Origin: Bacteroidota bacterium
Lineage (GTDB): Bacteria > Bacteroidota > Bacteroidia > Flavobacteriales > Crocinitomicaceae
Assembly (NCBI GenBank): GCA_029558435.1
Contig: JAKQEZ010000467.1
Span: forward strand, 1 to 52,854
Length of the DNA: 52,854 nucleotides
Reading direction: 5' to 3'
The notes beneath the pieces are model-generated. The model was not told the DNA's origin. It saw only the letters and a list, made by a program, of their open reading frames with translations, and made no database searches. The translations under genes and the position numbers were made by a program. Below are positions 1 through 8,622 of the stretch, one piece after another (within the stretch, counting starts at the first letter, position 1; each line of letters begins with the position of its first letter).

Positions 1-7
1 TTTTAGG

Positions 8-35
8 GCGGACAAAATGCGGACAAATCATAATG
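8..35 (+). repeat. 28-bp tandem half-site element, copy 1
   Basis: Two GCGGACAAA half-sites start at 8 and 19, one helical turn apart, and are followed by a TAATG end. The second copy lies at 277-304 and matches at 25 of 28 positions. A protein-binding or recombinase-type site is an inference; no integrase gene is in the window. Confidence 0.6.
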
Positions 36-104
36 TGTTGTTTTACTGATTGTTACAAACTGTGTTTTATTCTAAAAGAGTAATGCCCAACTCTCAAAAA
101 CACC

Positions 105-131
105 AAAAGCGACCAAATTAAAGTCGCTTTT
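105..131. terminator. Hairpin, possible bidirectional terminator
   Basis: Perfect 9-bp arms AAAAGCGAC and GTCGCTTTT surround a 9-nt loop. Both strands end the stem in four U residues, so it could act in either direction. It lies about 200 bp downstream of the minus-strand regulator gene and might also serve a gene left of the window. Confidence 0.5.
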
Positions 132-276
132 GAATGCTGAATTTTAATTTAACATGATAGTAGTAGCTTTTTCATAAGCAGTATGAAATAGATAAAATAT
201 TCAACAAACTTTTAATTGGTTATTTGAAAATTGTTGGCAAATGTATTAGCATGATATACTATTAAAAAAAAATTAT

Positions 277-304
277 GCGGACAAAAAGCGGACAATTTAT
301 AATG
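277..304 (+). repeat. 28-bp tandem half-site element, copy 2
   Basis: Second copy of the element at 8-35, in the same orientation 269 bp downstream. GCGGACAA half-sites start at 277 and 288. It lies 31 bp beyond the stop codon of the minus-strand regulator gene. Confidence 0.6.
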
Positions 305-334
305 ATTTAACTATCAATTATTTGAAAATGAAAT

Positions 335-2026
335 CTAAAGATGTTTTTTCAAGGTTTGCAGCAAATCATTGTCTTTTGTTAAGTTAAAATGAGCTTTTAA
401 ACGTCTTTTTGAGCGGGCAACGCTCTCTTTACTTATACCCAAAGTTTGCCCAATTTGCATACTGTCTAGATCCAAAACAATTAAAGCTGCTAATCGTTCA
501 AGAGATGGTGTGAGTTGCTGTTGTTTATTAATATTGATAAAAAATTCAGGATAAACAATTGAAAATTCCTTTTTGAAATTCAACCAATGTTCATCGGTAA
601 GAATTGTTGTTTGTTTTAAAAGTTCAATACTATTGGGAGAAAGTTCATTTTGTAGTTTTTGAATTACTCCATTTTTTTGTTGAATATCTGCAATAAATTG
701 GTCGATTTGTTTTTTAGCATTTTCAACTAGAACACGCTGTTGTTCAATTTGTTTAATGTATTTATTTTTTTCTATTTCTATTCTTTTCTTACGTTTTCTG
801 AACACAACTGCAACTGTTGCAAGTATAAAAAGTATCGCAACAATAAAAATAACAGTATCTCTTTTGTTTTTATAACGTGTTTGTTCAATTAATCGTTTAT
901 TGGCAACATAGCGGTTGTAATTGTGTTTTTCTGCAGCTTGTTTTATTGAATTATCGGTAATAATTTGTGTTAAACTATCTTTGTGTTCTATATAAAGATT
1001 GGCAAAGTTTATAATTTGTTGTGCATCATTTTTGATTAAATAATAGTAATACAAAAGGTGAAAATAATCCGTTTTTGAATTCAACGTTAACTGTTGTATG
1101 TTTTTATCCAATAAATTAGCTTCAATGAAATGTATAAAGGTATTGTGGGGATCCAATTGATAAAGTAAATTTGCTTTTACCAATAAAAACTCAAAATATT
1201 CATTGGGAAAACTGTCACTATTCATTTTTTCACAAGCAGCAACAATTCGGCTAGCATTGGTGTAATCTTTTGTTTTTATATAGAGTTTTGCTAAATTAGT
1301 TGATGCTATTAAAAACCAAATATCGTTGTTTTCATTATGCGCTTTTTTGAGTAGGTTTTCTAATTCAATGGTGGCTTTTTCATTATTTCCACTATTTTGA
1401 TAAATAAGTGCTTTTGTATTAAGTAGGTTTAAATGTAGGTTTTTATCGTAACTAAATTCAATTTTTTGAGCTTCATTGATATAAAACAAAGCTTTTTGAT
1501 AATATCCAGTATGCAAACACATATTGGCAATGTCCAATAAGGCATTTTTCTTCTCTGGAAAATCTTCTTGCTTTATTTTGGATAAAAAATTATAGGATTC
1601 CAAGAACCAAAACAATGCTTTTCCATCGTAACGGTATTCGTAAAAATAATGGAAACCTAGTGCTTGTCGTGTTCTAATTTGGAGTTGTAAAATATGCTCA
1701 TCATCTGCTTTTTGCATCAGTTGATTCAACTCGGAAATGTAGTTTTTATAGCCTCTAGATGAAAGGTAGTTTAATTTCATGTAATCTGTTTCCAATTCCA
1801 ATTCTCTGTCGTTGTATTGTATCGCCAATTGCCTCAAACGTTTTATTTCGTTAAAATAACGAACAGAATCTTTTTTGTCGGAATGGTAATAAAAACGTTC
1901 AATTAGCAGTGGTTGTCTCTCTGCATAACTTTTGTTTAATAAAGGCTCATTAGCATTTGTTGGAAAGCTTGGATAAAGTAGTAGAAAAAATAGTAAACTG
2001 TAAATGAATTTCTTTGGCAGACACAT
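335..2026 (-). CDS. Membrane-anchored TPR protein with C-terminal LuxR-like HTH
   Basis: The predicted 563-residue protein begins with a hydrophobic signal segment (about residues 7-23). A long helical region with TPR-like repeats (about 60-370) follows, then one membrane segment (about 391-409), a charged coiled coil (about 411-460), and a cytoplasmic C-terminal helix-turn-helix domain (about 505-563) resembling the sigma-70 region 4/LuxR fold. This layout is common in Bacteroidota regulators that sense something outside or in the periplasm and act on DNA at the membrane; the ligand and targets are unknown. The ATG at 2026 gives a clean signal peptide, and a TATATTTG promoter core lies 27 bp upstream. 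It stands alone next to the RND efflux operon, so regulating that operon is possible but not shown. Confidence 0.75.
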   Translation of the reverse strand: MCLPKKFIYSLLFFLLLYPSFPTNANEPLLNKSYAERQPLLIERFYYHSDKKDSVRYFNEIKRLRQLAIQYNDRELELETDYMKLNYLSSRGYKNYISELNQLMQKADDEHILQLQIRTRQALGFHYFYEYRYDGKALFWFLESYNFLSKIKQEDFPEKKNALLDIANMCLHTGYYQKALFYINEAQKIEFSYDKNLHLNLLNTKALIYQNSGNNEKATIELENLLKKAHNENNDIWFLIASTNLAKLYIKTKDYTNASRIVAACEKMNSDSFPNEYFEFLLVKANLLYQLDPHNTFIHFIEANLLDKNIQQLTLNSKTDYFHLLYYYYLIKNDAQQIINFANLYIEHKDSLTQIITDNSIKQAAEKHNYNRYVANKRLIEQTRYKNKRDTVIFIVAILFILATVAVVFRKRKKRIEIEKNKYIKQIEQQRVLVENAKKQIDQFIADIQQKNGVIQKLQNELSPNSIELLKQTTILTDEHWLNFKKEFSIVYPEFFININKQQQLTPSLERLAALIVLDLDSMQIGQTLGISKESVARSKRRLKAHFNLTKDNDLLQTLKKHL

Positions 2027-2052
2027 TTAATTATATACTTTTTATTTCATTT

Positions 2053-2060
2053 CAAATATA
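2053..2060 (-). promoter_or_regulatory. Promoter -7 element of the TPR regulator
   Basis: The minus strand reads TATATTTG, an exact match to the Bacteroidota -7 consensus TAnnTTTG, 27 bp before the start codon. I see no TTG at the expected -33 distance, so the promoter may be weak or activated. Confidence 0.45.
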
Positions 2061-2103
2061 GTTAAGTTTTTAGATTTTAAACTAAAAACTGAAACATAAA
2101 CAC

Positions 2104-2135
2104 AAAAAAACCGCTTGCCTTTTCAGACAAACGGC
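2104..2135 (-). terminator. Rho-independent terminator of the RND efflux operon
   Basis: On the minus strand a 10-bp stem (GCCGTTTGTC with GGCAAGCGGT, counting G-U pairs) closes a 6-nt loop and runs into seven U residues. It lies 25 bp after the stop codon of the outer-membrane channel gene, the last gene of the operon. Confidence 0.85.
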
Positions 2136-2159
2136 TATTAACATTAAACCAAACATTAT

Positions 2160-3608
2160 TTATTTCCAACCGCCACCTAAAGCACGATAGATGCCTATCT
2201 TAGCTTCTTTCTCCTTTAAGATTGTTTCTATTAATTCCATTTTGGCATCCAAGGCTTCTTTTTGTGTCAACAACACTTCCATGTAATCGGCTCTGGCTGA
2301 CATAAACAAATCGTTAGAAATATCAACCGATTGATTGAGGATATCCACTTCCTTTGTTTTTGTTTGCAAACTCTCTGAAAAGTTTTTCACCATTGCCAAT
2401 TGATTGTTGATTTCAATAAAGGCTTTTAGAATTTTTTGTTGATAATCCACCAATGCTTGAGATTGTTTTGCTTTAGAGGCATTGTATTGCGCACGTATTG
2501 CATTTCTATTGATAAGTGGAGCAAACAAATCGCCCAGTAAATTGTAAAGCAACGATTTAGGATTGAACCACACCGCTGGATTAAAAGCTTGCATTCCTAC
2601 ATTTGCTGAAATACCCAATGAAGGATAAAATGCTGCTTTTGCTGCTTTTACATCATATTTTGCTGCAACCAAATCGCGTTCTGCTTTGCGAATATCAGGG
2701 CGGTAGGATAATAATTGCTCGGGCGAACCGGTAACTATTGTATCCAAAATTGTGCTATGAAACGATGTTATATCTCGCTCTACAGGTTGCGGAAAACGCC
2801 CCACCAAAAAATTGATTGTATTTTCTGTTTCCACCACCGATTGTTTGATGCTGTATTGCATGTTTTTAGTTTTTAGCAATTGTGCTTCAAAACGATTTAC
2901 AGCAAGTTCGGTTACTTTGGCTGCATCTTTTTGTTGTTGAACAATTTCTAACACATCTTCCTGAATATCGATAAAATGATTAACAATTGTCAATTGTTCA
3001 TCCAAGGCAAGTAACTTATAATAATTTTCTGCAATTTCTGAAACTAGGTTGGTTACCATGAAGTTTCGTCCTTCAATAGTGCCTAAATAGCGTGACAATG
3101 CAGCGTTTTTACTATTTCTCATTTTGCGCCAAATGTCCACTTCCCACGAAAAATGTGCTCCAACCATAAAATCGCCTAATGGTTCTGGGAATTTTTTGTC
3201 TTCCATTACGTGCAATTGACTTTCAACGGCCCCATTGCGTGTAAATTCGGCTGATTTATCCAATCCAGCACCCAATTGCAAGCCTCCAGTTGGCAAATAC
3301 TCTCCCTTTTTAGCTCGAACTTCACTTTTTGCCACTTCAATTTCTTGCATGGTGATGTTTAACTCCTGATTGTTGTGCAATGCTGAATCAATCAACGTAG
3401 TTAGATGTATATCCGAAAATACAGCTTTGAAATTTTTTGCTGCAATTGTATTGGTATCTTGTGTTTGAGCAGCATTATAAGCTGTTGGAATATAGTCTTT
3501 CCCTTGCTTATAGGTCTCGTCTTGCAATGCTGTTTTGGAGCTTTTACACCCCAAAACAACAAAACACAAGGCAATTACCATCCATTTTGATTTGAACTTA
3601 GTCATCAT
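2160..3608 (-). CDS. RND efflux outer-membrane channel lipoprotein (NodT/OprM type)
   Basis: This 482-residue protein is the trimeric outer-membrane channel of a tripartite efflux pump. It has a lipoprotein signal with lipobox VVLGC (acylated Cys about 21). Two homologous outer-membrane-factor repeats follow, rich in Ala/Gln/Lys helices, with the typical phrases SYRPDI and AFYPSL in the second repeat and a C-terminal RALGGGW end. It is the last gene of the adaptor-pump-channel operon: its first 11 bp overlap the end of the pump gene and a strong terminator follows. Two adjacent ATG codons (3608, 3605) are both possible starts. The substrate cannot be read from the sequence; drugs, dyes, bile salts or solvents are typical for the family. 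Confidence 0.92.
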   Translation of the reverse strand: MMTKFKSKWMVIALCFVVLGCKSSKTALQDETYKQGKDYIPTAYNAAQTQDTNTIAAKNFKAVFSDIHLTTLIDSALHNNQELNITMQEIEVAKSEVRAKKGEYLPTGGLQLGAGLDKSAEFTRNGAVESQLHVMEDKKFPEPLGDFMVGAHFSWEVDIWRKMRNSKNAALSRYLGTIEGRNFMVTNLVSEIAENYYKLLALDEQLTIVNHFIDIQEDVLEIVQQQKDAAKVTELAVNRFEAQLLKTKNMQYSIKQSVVETENTINFLVGRFPQPVERDITSFHSTILDTIVTGSPEQLLSYRPDIRKAERDLVAAKYDVKAAKAAFYPSLGISANVGMQAFNPAVWFNPKSLLYNLLGDLFAPLINRNAIRAQYNASKAKQSQALVDYQQKILKAFIEINNQLAMVKNFSESLQTKTKEVDILNQSVDISNDLFMSARADYMEVLLTQKEALDAKMELIETILKEKEAKIGIYRALGGGWK

Positions 3609-6600
3609 TTTTTTTTGTAATTTTTTTAATTAAACTGTTGATAGCTCGTTTCTTTTTGGTTTTAGGTTCTACATATTCCACAAAATCTTCACTCAATGGA
3701 GCGTCTTCTTGATCTTTTATGTAGTATTTTCCTTCTGCCAATGTCCCAAAAATGTAATACAATCCTGGCACAATAATCACCCCGAAGATGGTACCTGTCA
3801 ACATTCCACCAAGTGCCGAAGAACCAATAGTGTGGTTACTTACAGAACCGGGTCCGTGGGCAACAACTAACGGAATTAACCCCGCAATAAATGCAGATGA
3901 AGTCATCAAAATGGCTCTAAATCGGGCTTTTGCACCTTCAATTGCCGATTCAAAAACCGTTAATCCTTCTCGATGCTTCATAATGGCAAGCTCTACAATC
4001 AGGATGGCATTTTTACCCAGCAATCCGACCAGCATAATGAGTCCGATTTGTGCATAAATGTCGTTGGCTAATCCCATTAATTTAAGCATCATGAAAGAAC
4101 CAAAAATCCCCATAGGTAAGGATAAAATCACCACCAACGGAATTAAGAAACTTTCGTATTGAGCGGATAAAACCAAGTAAGTAAATAGAATTACGACGAT
4201 AAATATGACAACTGCTTCATTTCCACGAGCTGCTTCGGTATAGGTTAACCCTTCCCAAGCAATATCGTAACCTTTTGGCAATGTTTCTTTTGCTACTTCT
4301 TTGATGGCCTCAATTGCATCACCCGAAGTGTAGCCAGGTGCAGGAACCCCACGAATTGCTGAAGAAGTATAAAGGTTGTAACGTGTAATTTCATTTGGAC
4401 CTTGTGTTTTTTTCATGGTCATAAATGAAGAATACGGAACCATCTCGCCTTCTTCGTTTTTAATAAACAAATTCATCACATCGGAAGGCATTTTACGATA
4501 TTCAGGCGATGCTTGCGTATACACTTTATAGAAGTTGTTGAAACGGATAAAACCTTGCTCATAAGTTGAACCAATCAAAATATCCAAGTTATCCATTGCT
4601 TTGCCTATAGAAACTCCTTTTTGCATGGCGCGAAGGTTGTCTATTTCTAAGTCGTATTGTGGATAATTGGCTGCGTAAAATGTAAACAAACCAGCAAGTT
4701 CTTTACGTTTATGCAATGCTGCCATGAATTCATCGTTGATTTTGCTAAATTCTTGATAATCTGTTTCTTCTGCTTTATCCAATAAACGCAATGAAAAACC
4801 ATCAGACGAACCATAACCTGGAACTGCAGGTGGTTCAAAAAACTCAACCACCGTACCAATATCTTTGGTTTTTTCTTCTAATTCTTCGATAACTTTGTGT
4901 ACGTTATTTTTTCGGTCTTCCCAGTTTTTTAAGTTGATGACACAAGTACCCGCATTGGAGCCACGGCCTTCTGTCAAAACCTCATAACCTGCTAGTGATG
5001 TAACCGATTGCACACCTTCAATCTTTTCAGCAATATCTTGCAATTGGCGTGAAATTTCATTGGTCCGTTCCAACGTTGTTCCCGGAGGTGTTTGCACAAT
5101 GGCATAAATCATTCCTTGATCTTCATTAGGAATGAAACCTGTTGGTAATGTTTTATTGACCATAAAAATTCCAAATCCAAAAAGAAGAAATGTTGCCCAT
5201 GTTACCGTTTTGCGAGTAACAATTTTATGTAAAACATTGGTATAGCGACCTGTTAGCTTTTCAAACCCTCGGTTAAAAAAGTCGATAAACATTGTTATTG
5301 GCGTTTTACGTTTTGGTTTACCGTGATTATTTTTCAAAATCATGGCACATAAAACGGGAGTCAACGTCAAGGCAACCAAACCAGAAAGCACGATGGAACT
5401 TGCCATTGTGATGGAGAATTGACGATAGAACACCCCAACTGGTCCCGACATAAAGGAAATAGGCACAAACACCGAAGTCATTACCAAGGTGATGGCGATA
5501 ATTGCCCCACTGATTTCTTCCAATACTTCTTTTGTGGCTTTGAATGGTGATAGATGCTTTTCTTCCATTTTGGCATGCACCGCCTCGACGACGACAATGG
5601 CATCATCCACCACAATACCAATAGCCAACACCAATGCAAAGAGCGTAATTAAGTTGATTGTTAGCCCAAACAACTGCATAAAAATAAACGCACCAACCAA
5701 GGAAACTGGAACGGCAATAATTGGAATCAATGTAGAACGTAAATCACCTAAGAAAATGAATACCACAATGGCTACCAAAATGAAGGCTTCTACCAAGGTA
5801 TGAATTACTTTATCAATGGATGCATCAACGAATTTAGATACGTCGTAATTGATTTCATAATCCATTCCTGCAGGGAAACTTTGTTTTAATTCTTTTAATT
5901 TCTCTTTGGTTTGCTCAATTACCTCACTGGCGTTACTACCAATATTTTGTTTCAAGACAATGGACGCCGAAGGATAACCATCTTTGTTAGAATAAATGTC
6001 AAAAAATTCACTTCCAAATTCAACCGAAGCAATGTCTTTTAATTTCAACACTTCTCCATCGGCATTGGCACGAATGATGATGTTTTCATATTCTTCAGGC
6101 TTGTTAAAACGACCTTTGTAGGAGAGCGTGTACTCTAACGATTGAGCTTGTTTACCTGTACTTTGTCCTAAACGACCAGGGCGACCAATAACACTTTGCT
6201 CATTAATGGCTTCCATCACATCATCAGTAGAAACTTTATAAGCTCGCATTCTGTCGGGTTTTAGCCAAATACGCATTGCATATTTACGTGACCCCAAAAT
6301 TTGAGCACGCCCCATACCGTGAATACGTTGTATTTCTGGCAAAAGCGTTCCGTTGGCATAGTTGTACAAGAATTTTTCATCAGCACCTTTATCTTTACTA
6401 TACAAGTTGACATACATCAACATACTTGGCTGAATGGGTGTAATGATAACTCCTTCACGTTGCACCAACGGAGGTAAATTATTCATTACTTGGTCAATTC
6501 TTGTTTTAACGTTTACAACGGCATCACTTGGGTTGGTTCCTGGTTCAAAGATAATTTGAATGGTTGCTTCACCAGCACTGGTTGCATCCGAAACAATATA

Positions 6601-6828
6601 ACGCATTCCTTGCACACCATTGATGGCACGTTCAAGCGGAACCAAGGTAGATTTTACCAACACATTGGCACTTGCACCCGGAAAGGCAATAAATACGTTA
6701 ACTTGAGGAGGAGCAATTTCTGGAAACTGAGAAATTGGTCGAGTGTTGATGGCTAGAAATCCTAAAAAAAGGATGGCTAGCGATAACGACAAGGCTAATA
6801 CTGGTCGTTTTATAAATTTACTAAACAT
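3598..6828 (-). CDS. RND multidrug efflux permease (HAE1/AcrB family)
   Basis: The 1076-residue protein has the full length of an AcrB-type proton-driven inner-membrane pump: 12 membrane segments with two large periplasmic porter/docking loops. The N-terminus carries the family phrase RPISQFPEIAPP. The proton-relay residues are present: the Asp pair in GIVVDDAIVVVE (helix 4) and the Lys in LVGLLGKNAILIVE (helix 10). A charged tail after the last helix is usual. It works with the adaptor gene 16 bp upstream and the channel gene that overlaps its 3' end. Substrates are inferred only as amphiphilic toxic compounds; the protein is HAE1-like rather than the heavy-metal (HME) type. Confidence 0.95.
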   Translation of the reverse strand: MFSKFIKRPVLALSLSLAILFLGFLAINTRPISQFPEIAPPQVNVFIAFPGASANVLVKSTLVPLERAINGVQGMRYIVSDATSAGEATIQIIFEPGTNPSDAVVNVKTRIDQVMNNLPPLVQREGVIITPIQPSMLMYVNLYSKDKGADEKFLYNYANGTLLPEIQRIHGMGRAQILGSRKYAMRIWLKPDRMRAYKVSTDDVMEAINEQSVIGRPGRLGQSTGKQAQSLEYTLSYKGRFNKPEEYENIIIRANADGEVLKLKDIASVEFGSEFFDIYSNKDGYPSASIVLKQNIGSNASEVIEQTKEKLKELKQSFPAGMDYEINYDVSKFVDASIDKVIHTLVEAFILVAIVVFIFLGDLRSTLIPIIAVPVSLVGAFIFMQLFGLTINLITLFALVLAIGIVVDDAIVVVEAVHAKMEEKHLSPFKATKEVLEEISGAIIAITLVMTSVFVPISFMSGPVGVFYRQFSITMASSIVLSGLVALTLTPVLCAMILKNNHGKPKRKTPITMFIDFFNRGFEKLTGRYTNVLHKIVTRKTVTWATFLLFGFGIFMVNKTLPTGFIPNEDQGMIYAIVQTPPGTTLERTNEISRQLQDIAEKIEGVQSVTSLAGYEVLTEGRGSNAGTCVINLKNWEDRKNNVHKVIEELEEKTKDIGTVVEFFEPPAVPGYGSSDGFSLRLLDKAEETDYQEFSKINDEFMAALHKRKELAGLFTFYAANYPQYDLEIDNLRAMQKGVSIGKAMDNLDILIGSTYEQGFIRFNNFYKVYTQASPEYRKMPSDVMNLFIKNEEGEMVPYSSFMTMKKTQGPNEITRYNLYTSSAIRGVPAPGYTSGDAIEAIKEVAKETLPKGYDIAWEGLTYTEAARGNEAVVIFIVVILFTYLVLSAQYESFLIPLVVILSLPMGIFGSFMMLKLMGLANDIYAQIGLIMLVGLLGKNAILIVELAIMKHREGLTVFESAIEGAKARFRAILMTSSAFIAGLIPLVVAHGPGSVSNHTIGSSALGGMLTGTIFGVIIVPGLYYIFGTLAEGKYYIKDQEDAPLSEDFVEYVEPKTKKKRAINSLIKKITKKNDD

Positions 6829-6844
6829 CTTAACTTAATTTAGA

Positions 6845-7921
6845 TTATTCTGAAAACAAAGAATTCATTTCTTTCAATACATCCGTTGTTTTACGATAAG
6901 TGTATTGAATTTTATCGTTGTTTTTTACCTTTCGCAATCCGTTTAACAAGACTTTATCTTTAGTTGACAAGCCTTTAGAAACAACATACAACTGCGGTAA
7001 TTCTGCCTCGATTTGGATTTCTCGTGGATGAATAACATTGTTTTTGTTAACTACATACACATATTTTTTATCGAGTACTTCAAACGTAGCTGCTTGCGGA
7101 ATGATGACTGCATCTTTAATGTCATCTGGCACTAAAATGCTTCCTGTTTCACCGTGGCGTAAAATTCCTTTCGAGTTATCAAAAGTTGCTCTAAATGCAA
7201 TATTTCCTGTTTCACTATTGAAATCGGCAGCGATGGTTTCTATCTCCCCTTCCTTGTCAAAAAATTGATTATTCGCCATTAACAACTTCACTTTTGGCAT
7301 TTTCTCGTTGTGTTGTTTGTAATGCAAATATTCGGCTTCTGGAACATTGAAATAAACCCAAACTTTACTGTTATCAGAAAGCGTGGTCAGCAATTCACCT
7401 TCGTCTAACAAACTTCCCAAACGCACATTAAAACGCCCCATGTAACCATCAAAGGGTGCACGCACATCGGTAAAACCAAGGTGAGTATTGGCTAGTAATA
7501 ATTCTGCTTTTGCTTTCTCTAACTTAGCTTTTGACATTGCTAATTCATTTGGCGACACGATTTTTTTGTCGGCCAAACGTTGCGTTGTTTGGTATTCGAT
7601 TTCTTCAAACTCTTTTTGCGCCTTTGCAACACTTACCTCCGCTTCGTAAATAGTAGGTAGAATCTTGAACATCAATTGTCCCTTTTTGATGAATTGCCCC
7701 TCATCTACATAGATATTTTGCAAATACCCTTTTTCCAAAGCGCGCAATTCAATGTGCTGAATAGAATTGATGACACACACATAGTTTTTGTACACCACTG
7801 TGTCTTTTTGAATGGGATTAGTAACTTCAAATTTTGACTGTTCTTCGGTGTGTTCTTCCGATTTACATCCCACCATTAGCAACAATGCCGCAAAGCATGT
7901 CACCATTGACATTTTTTTCAT
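6845..7921 (-). CDS. RND efflux periplasmic adaptor lipoprotein
   Basis: The 358-residue membrane-fusion protein links the RND pump to the outer-membrane channel. It starts with a lipoprotein signal (lipobox LMVGC, Cys about 19). A lipoyl/barrel-sandwich half-motif (YVDEGQFIKKGQLMF) follows, then a short alpha-hairpin, the second lipoyl half with the family phrase VRAPFDGYMG, a beta-barrel and a membrane-proximal domain. The shortness of the hairpin agrees with the Bacteroidota subgroup of the AcrA family. It is the first gene of the clear three-gene operon; a small gene of unknown function lies about 105 bp further upstream in the same direction. Confidence 0.92.
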   Translation of the reverse strand: MKKMSMVTCFAALLLMVGCKSEEHTEEQSKFEVTNPIQKDTVVYKNYVCVINSIQHIELRALEKGYLQNIYVDEGQFIKKGQLMFKILPTIYEAEVSVAKAQKEFEEIEYQTTQRLADKKIVSPNELAMSKAKLEKAKAELLLANTHLGFTDVRAPFDGYMGRFNVRLGSLLDEGELLTTLSDNSKVWVYFNVPEAEYLHYKQHNEKMPKVKLLMANNQFFDKEGEIETIAADFNSETGNIAFRATFDNSKGILRHGETGSILVPDDIKDAVIIPQAATFEVLDKKYVYVVNKNNVIHPREIQIEAELPQLYVVSKGLSTKDKVLLNGLRKVKNNDKIQYTYRKTTDVLKEMNSLFSE

Positions 7922-8025
7922 AAAATAAACAGAAATTAATTAATAAATTGCATGAATTTGTTGCTCTAATAGCAACACCAAAAATGAGATTGACTTAAAA
8001 AACAATCTTTAAAACCTAAATCAAA

Positions 8026-8424
8026 TCAAATCAAGAGTTGGCAATTCTTAATCCAGAGAGGAACTTGCCCTTTAGCTTCTTGAAAATAGTTTGCAATTAT
8101 TAATTTCTTAGAAGTAAAGTCATTTAAAACAGCAGTAGATGGTAGTGTAAAATCATTAAGAAAAAGGTGAGAAAACAAATCTGATTCTGCTTCACCTTCT
8201 TTTTCTTTAAAAAATTCTTGTGCTAATGTGAGTTGATTTTCATCGTTGTCGGTATAAACAACATTATTTTTATTGTCTGTACCATTTTGAATGTTAAAAC
8301 CTGCTTCAACATGTGGAAAATCTTCGTAATTTAAAAAATATTGAGATGCGTTGTTATTTAAAGCAATAAGTATAATTGCTAACATGCAAAAAATGCGACC
8401 AATATGTAATCTAAAACATCTCAT
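8026..8424 (-). CDS. Small membrane-anchored or secreted protein of unknown function
   Basis: I do not recognise this 132-residue protein. It has one hydrophobic N-terminal segment (about residues 11-25; signal peptide or anchor) and then an acidic, Asn-rich soluble part with no cysteine motif until a single Cys near the C-terminus. The open frame extends to a TTG at 8436, but the ATG at 8424 is the better start. It precedes the RND efflux genes by about 105 bp on the same strand; small exported proteins in this position sometimes serve a sensor or accessory role, but nothing here shows that. A short hairpin at 7960-7976 separates it from the adaptor gene. Confidence 0.6.
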   Translation of the reverse strand: MRCFRLHIGRIFCMLAIILIALNNNASQYFLNYEDFPHVEAGFNIQNGTDNKNNVVYTDNDENQLTLAQEFFKEKEGEAESDLFSHLFLNDFTLPSTAVLNDFTSKKLIIANYFQEAKGQVPLWIKNCQLLI

Positions 8425-8622
8425 ATTTGACCTCAAAATTGACTATTTTTAAAGTTGCAAAACAAGTGATTCGTAATATTTAACACGAAATTTAACATTT
8501 GAAATCTATTTTTCTGAATATTTATGATTGAAGTAATAAATTATTAATCAAAAATAATAATTCTTAAAATCTCTTTGGCTTCTAAAAAATAAAGTGTAAA
8601 TTAACTGTCAAAATATACCTCT

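Larger units (their letters stand above)
1..334. other. Left-edge intergenic region, no gene seen
   Basis: No open frame with a credible start or family similarity is visible on either strand. The region holds two copies of a 28-bp element (8-35 and 277-304), each made of two GCGGACAAA-like half-sites 11 bp apart, and one perfect 9-bp hairpin at 105-131. The rest is AT-rich spacer downstream of the minus-strand regulator gene. Confidence 0.7.

Noticed and set aside
5489..5803. Open frame on the plus strand opposite the RND pump gene
   Set aside because: Low-complexity Thr/Ile/Ser/Ala composition is the shadow of a membrane-protein gene; no start context or family.
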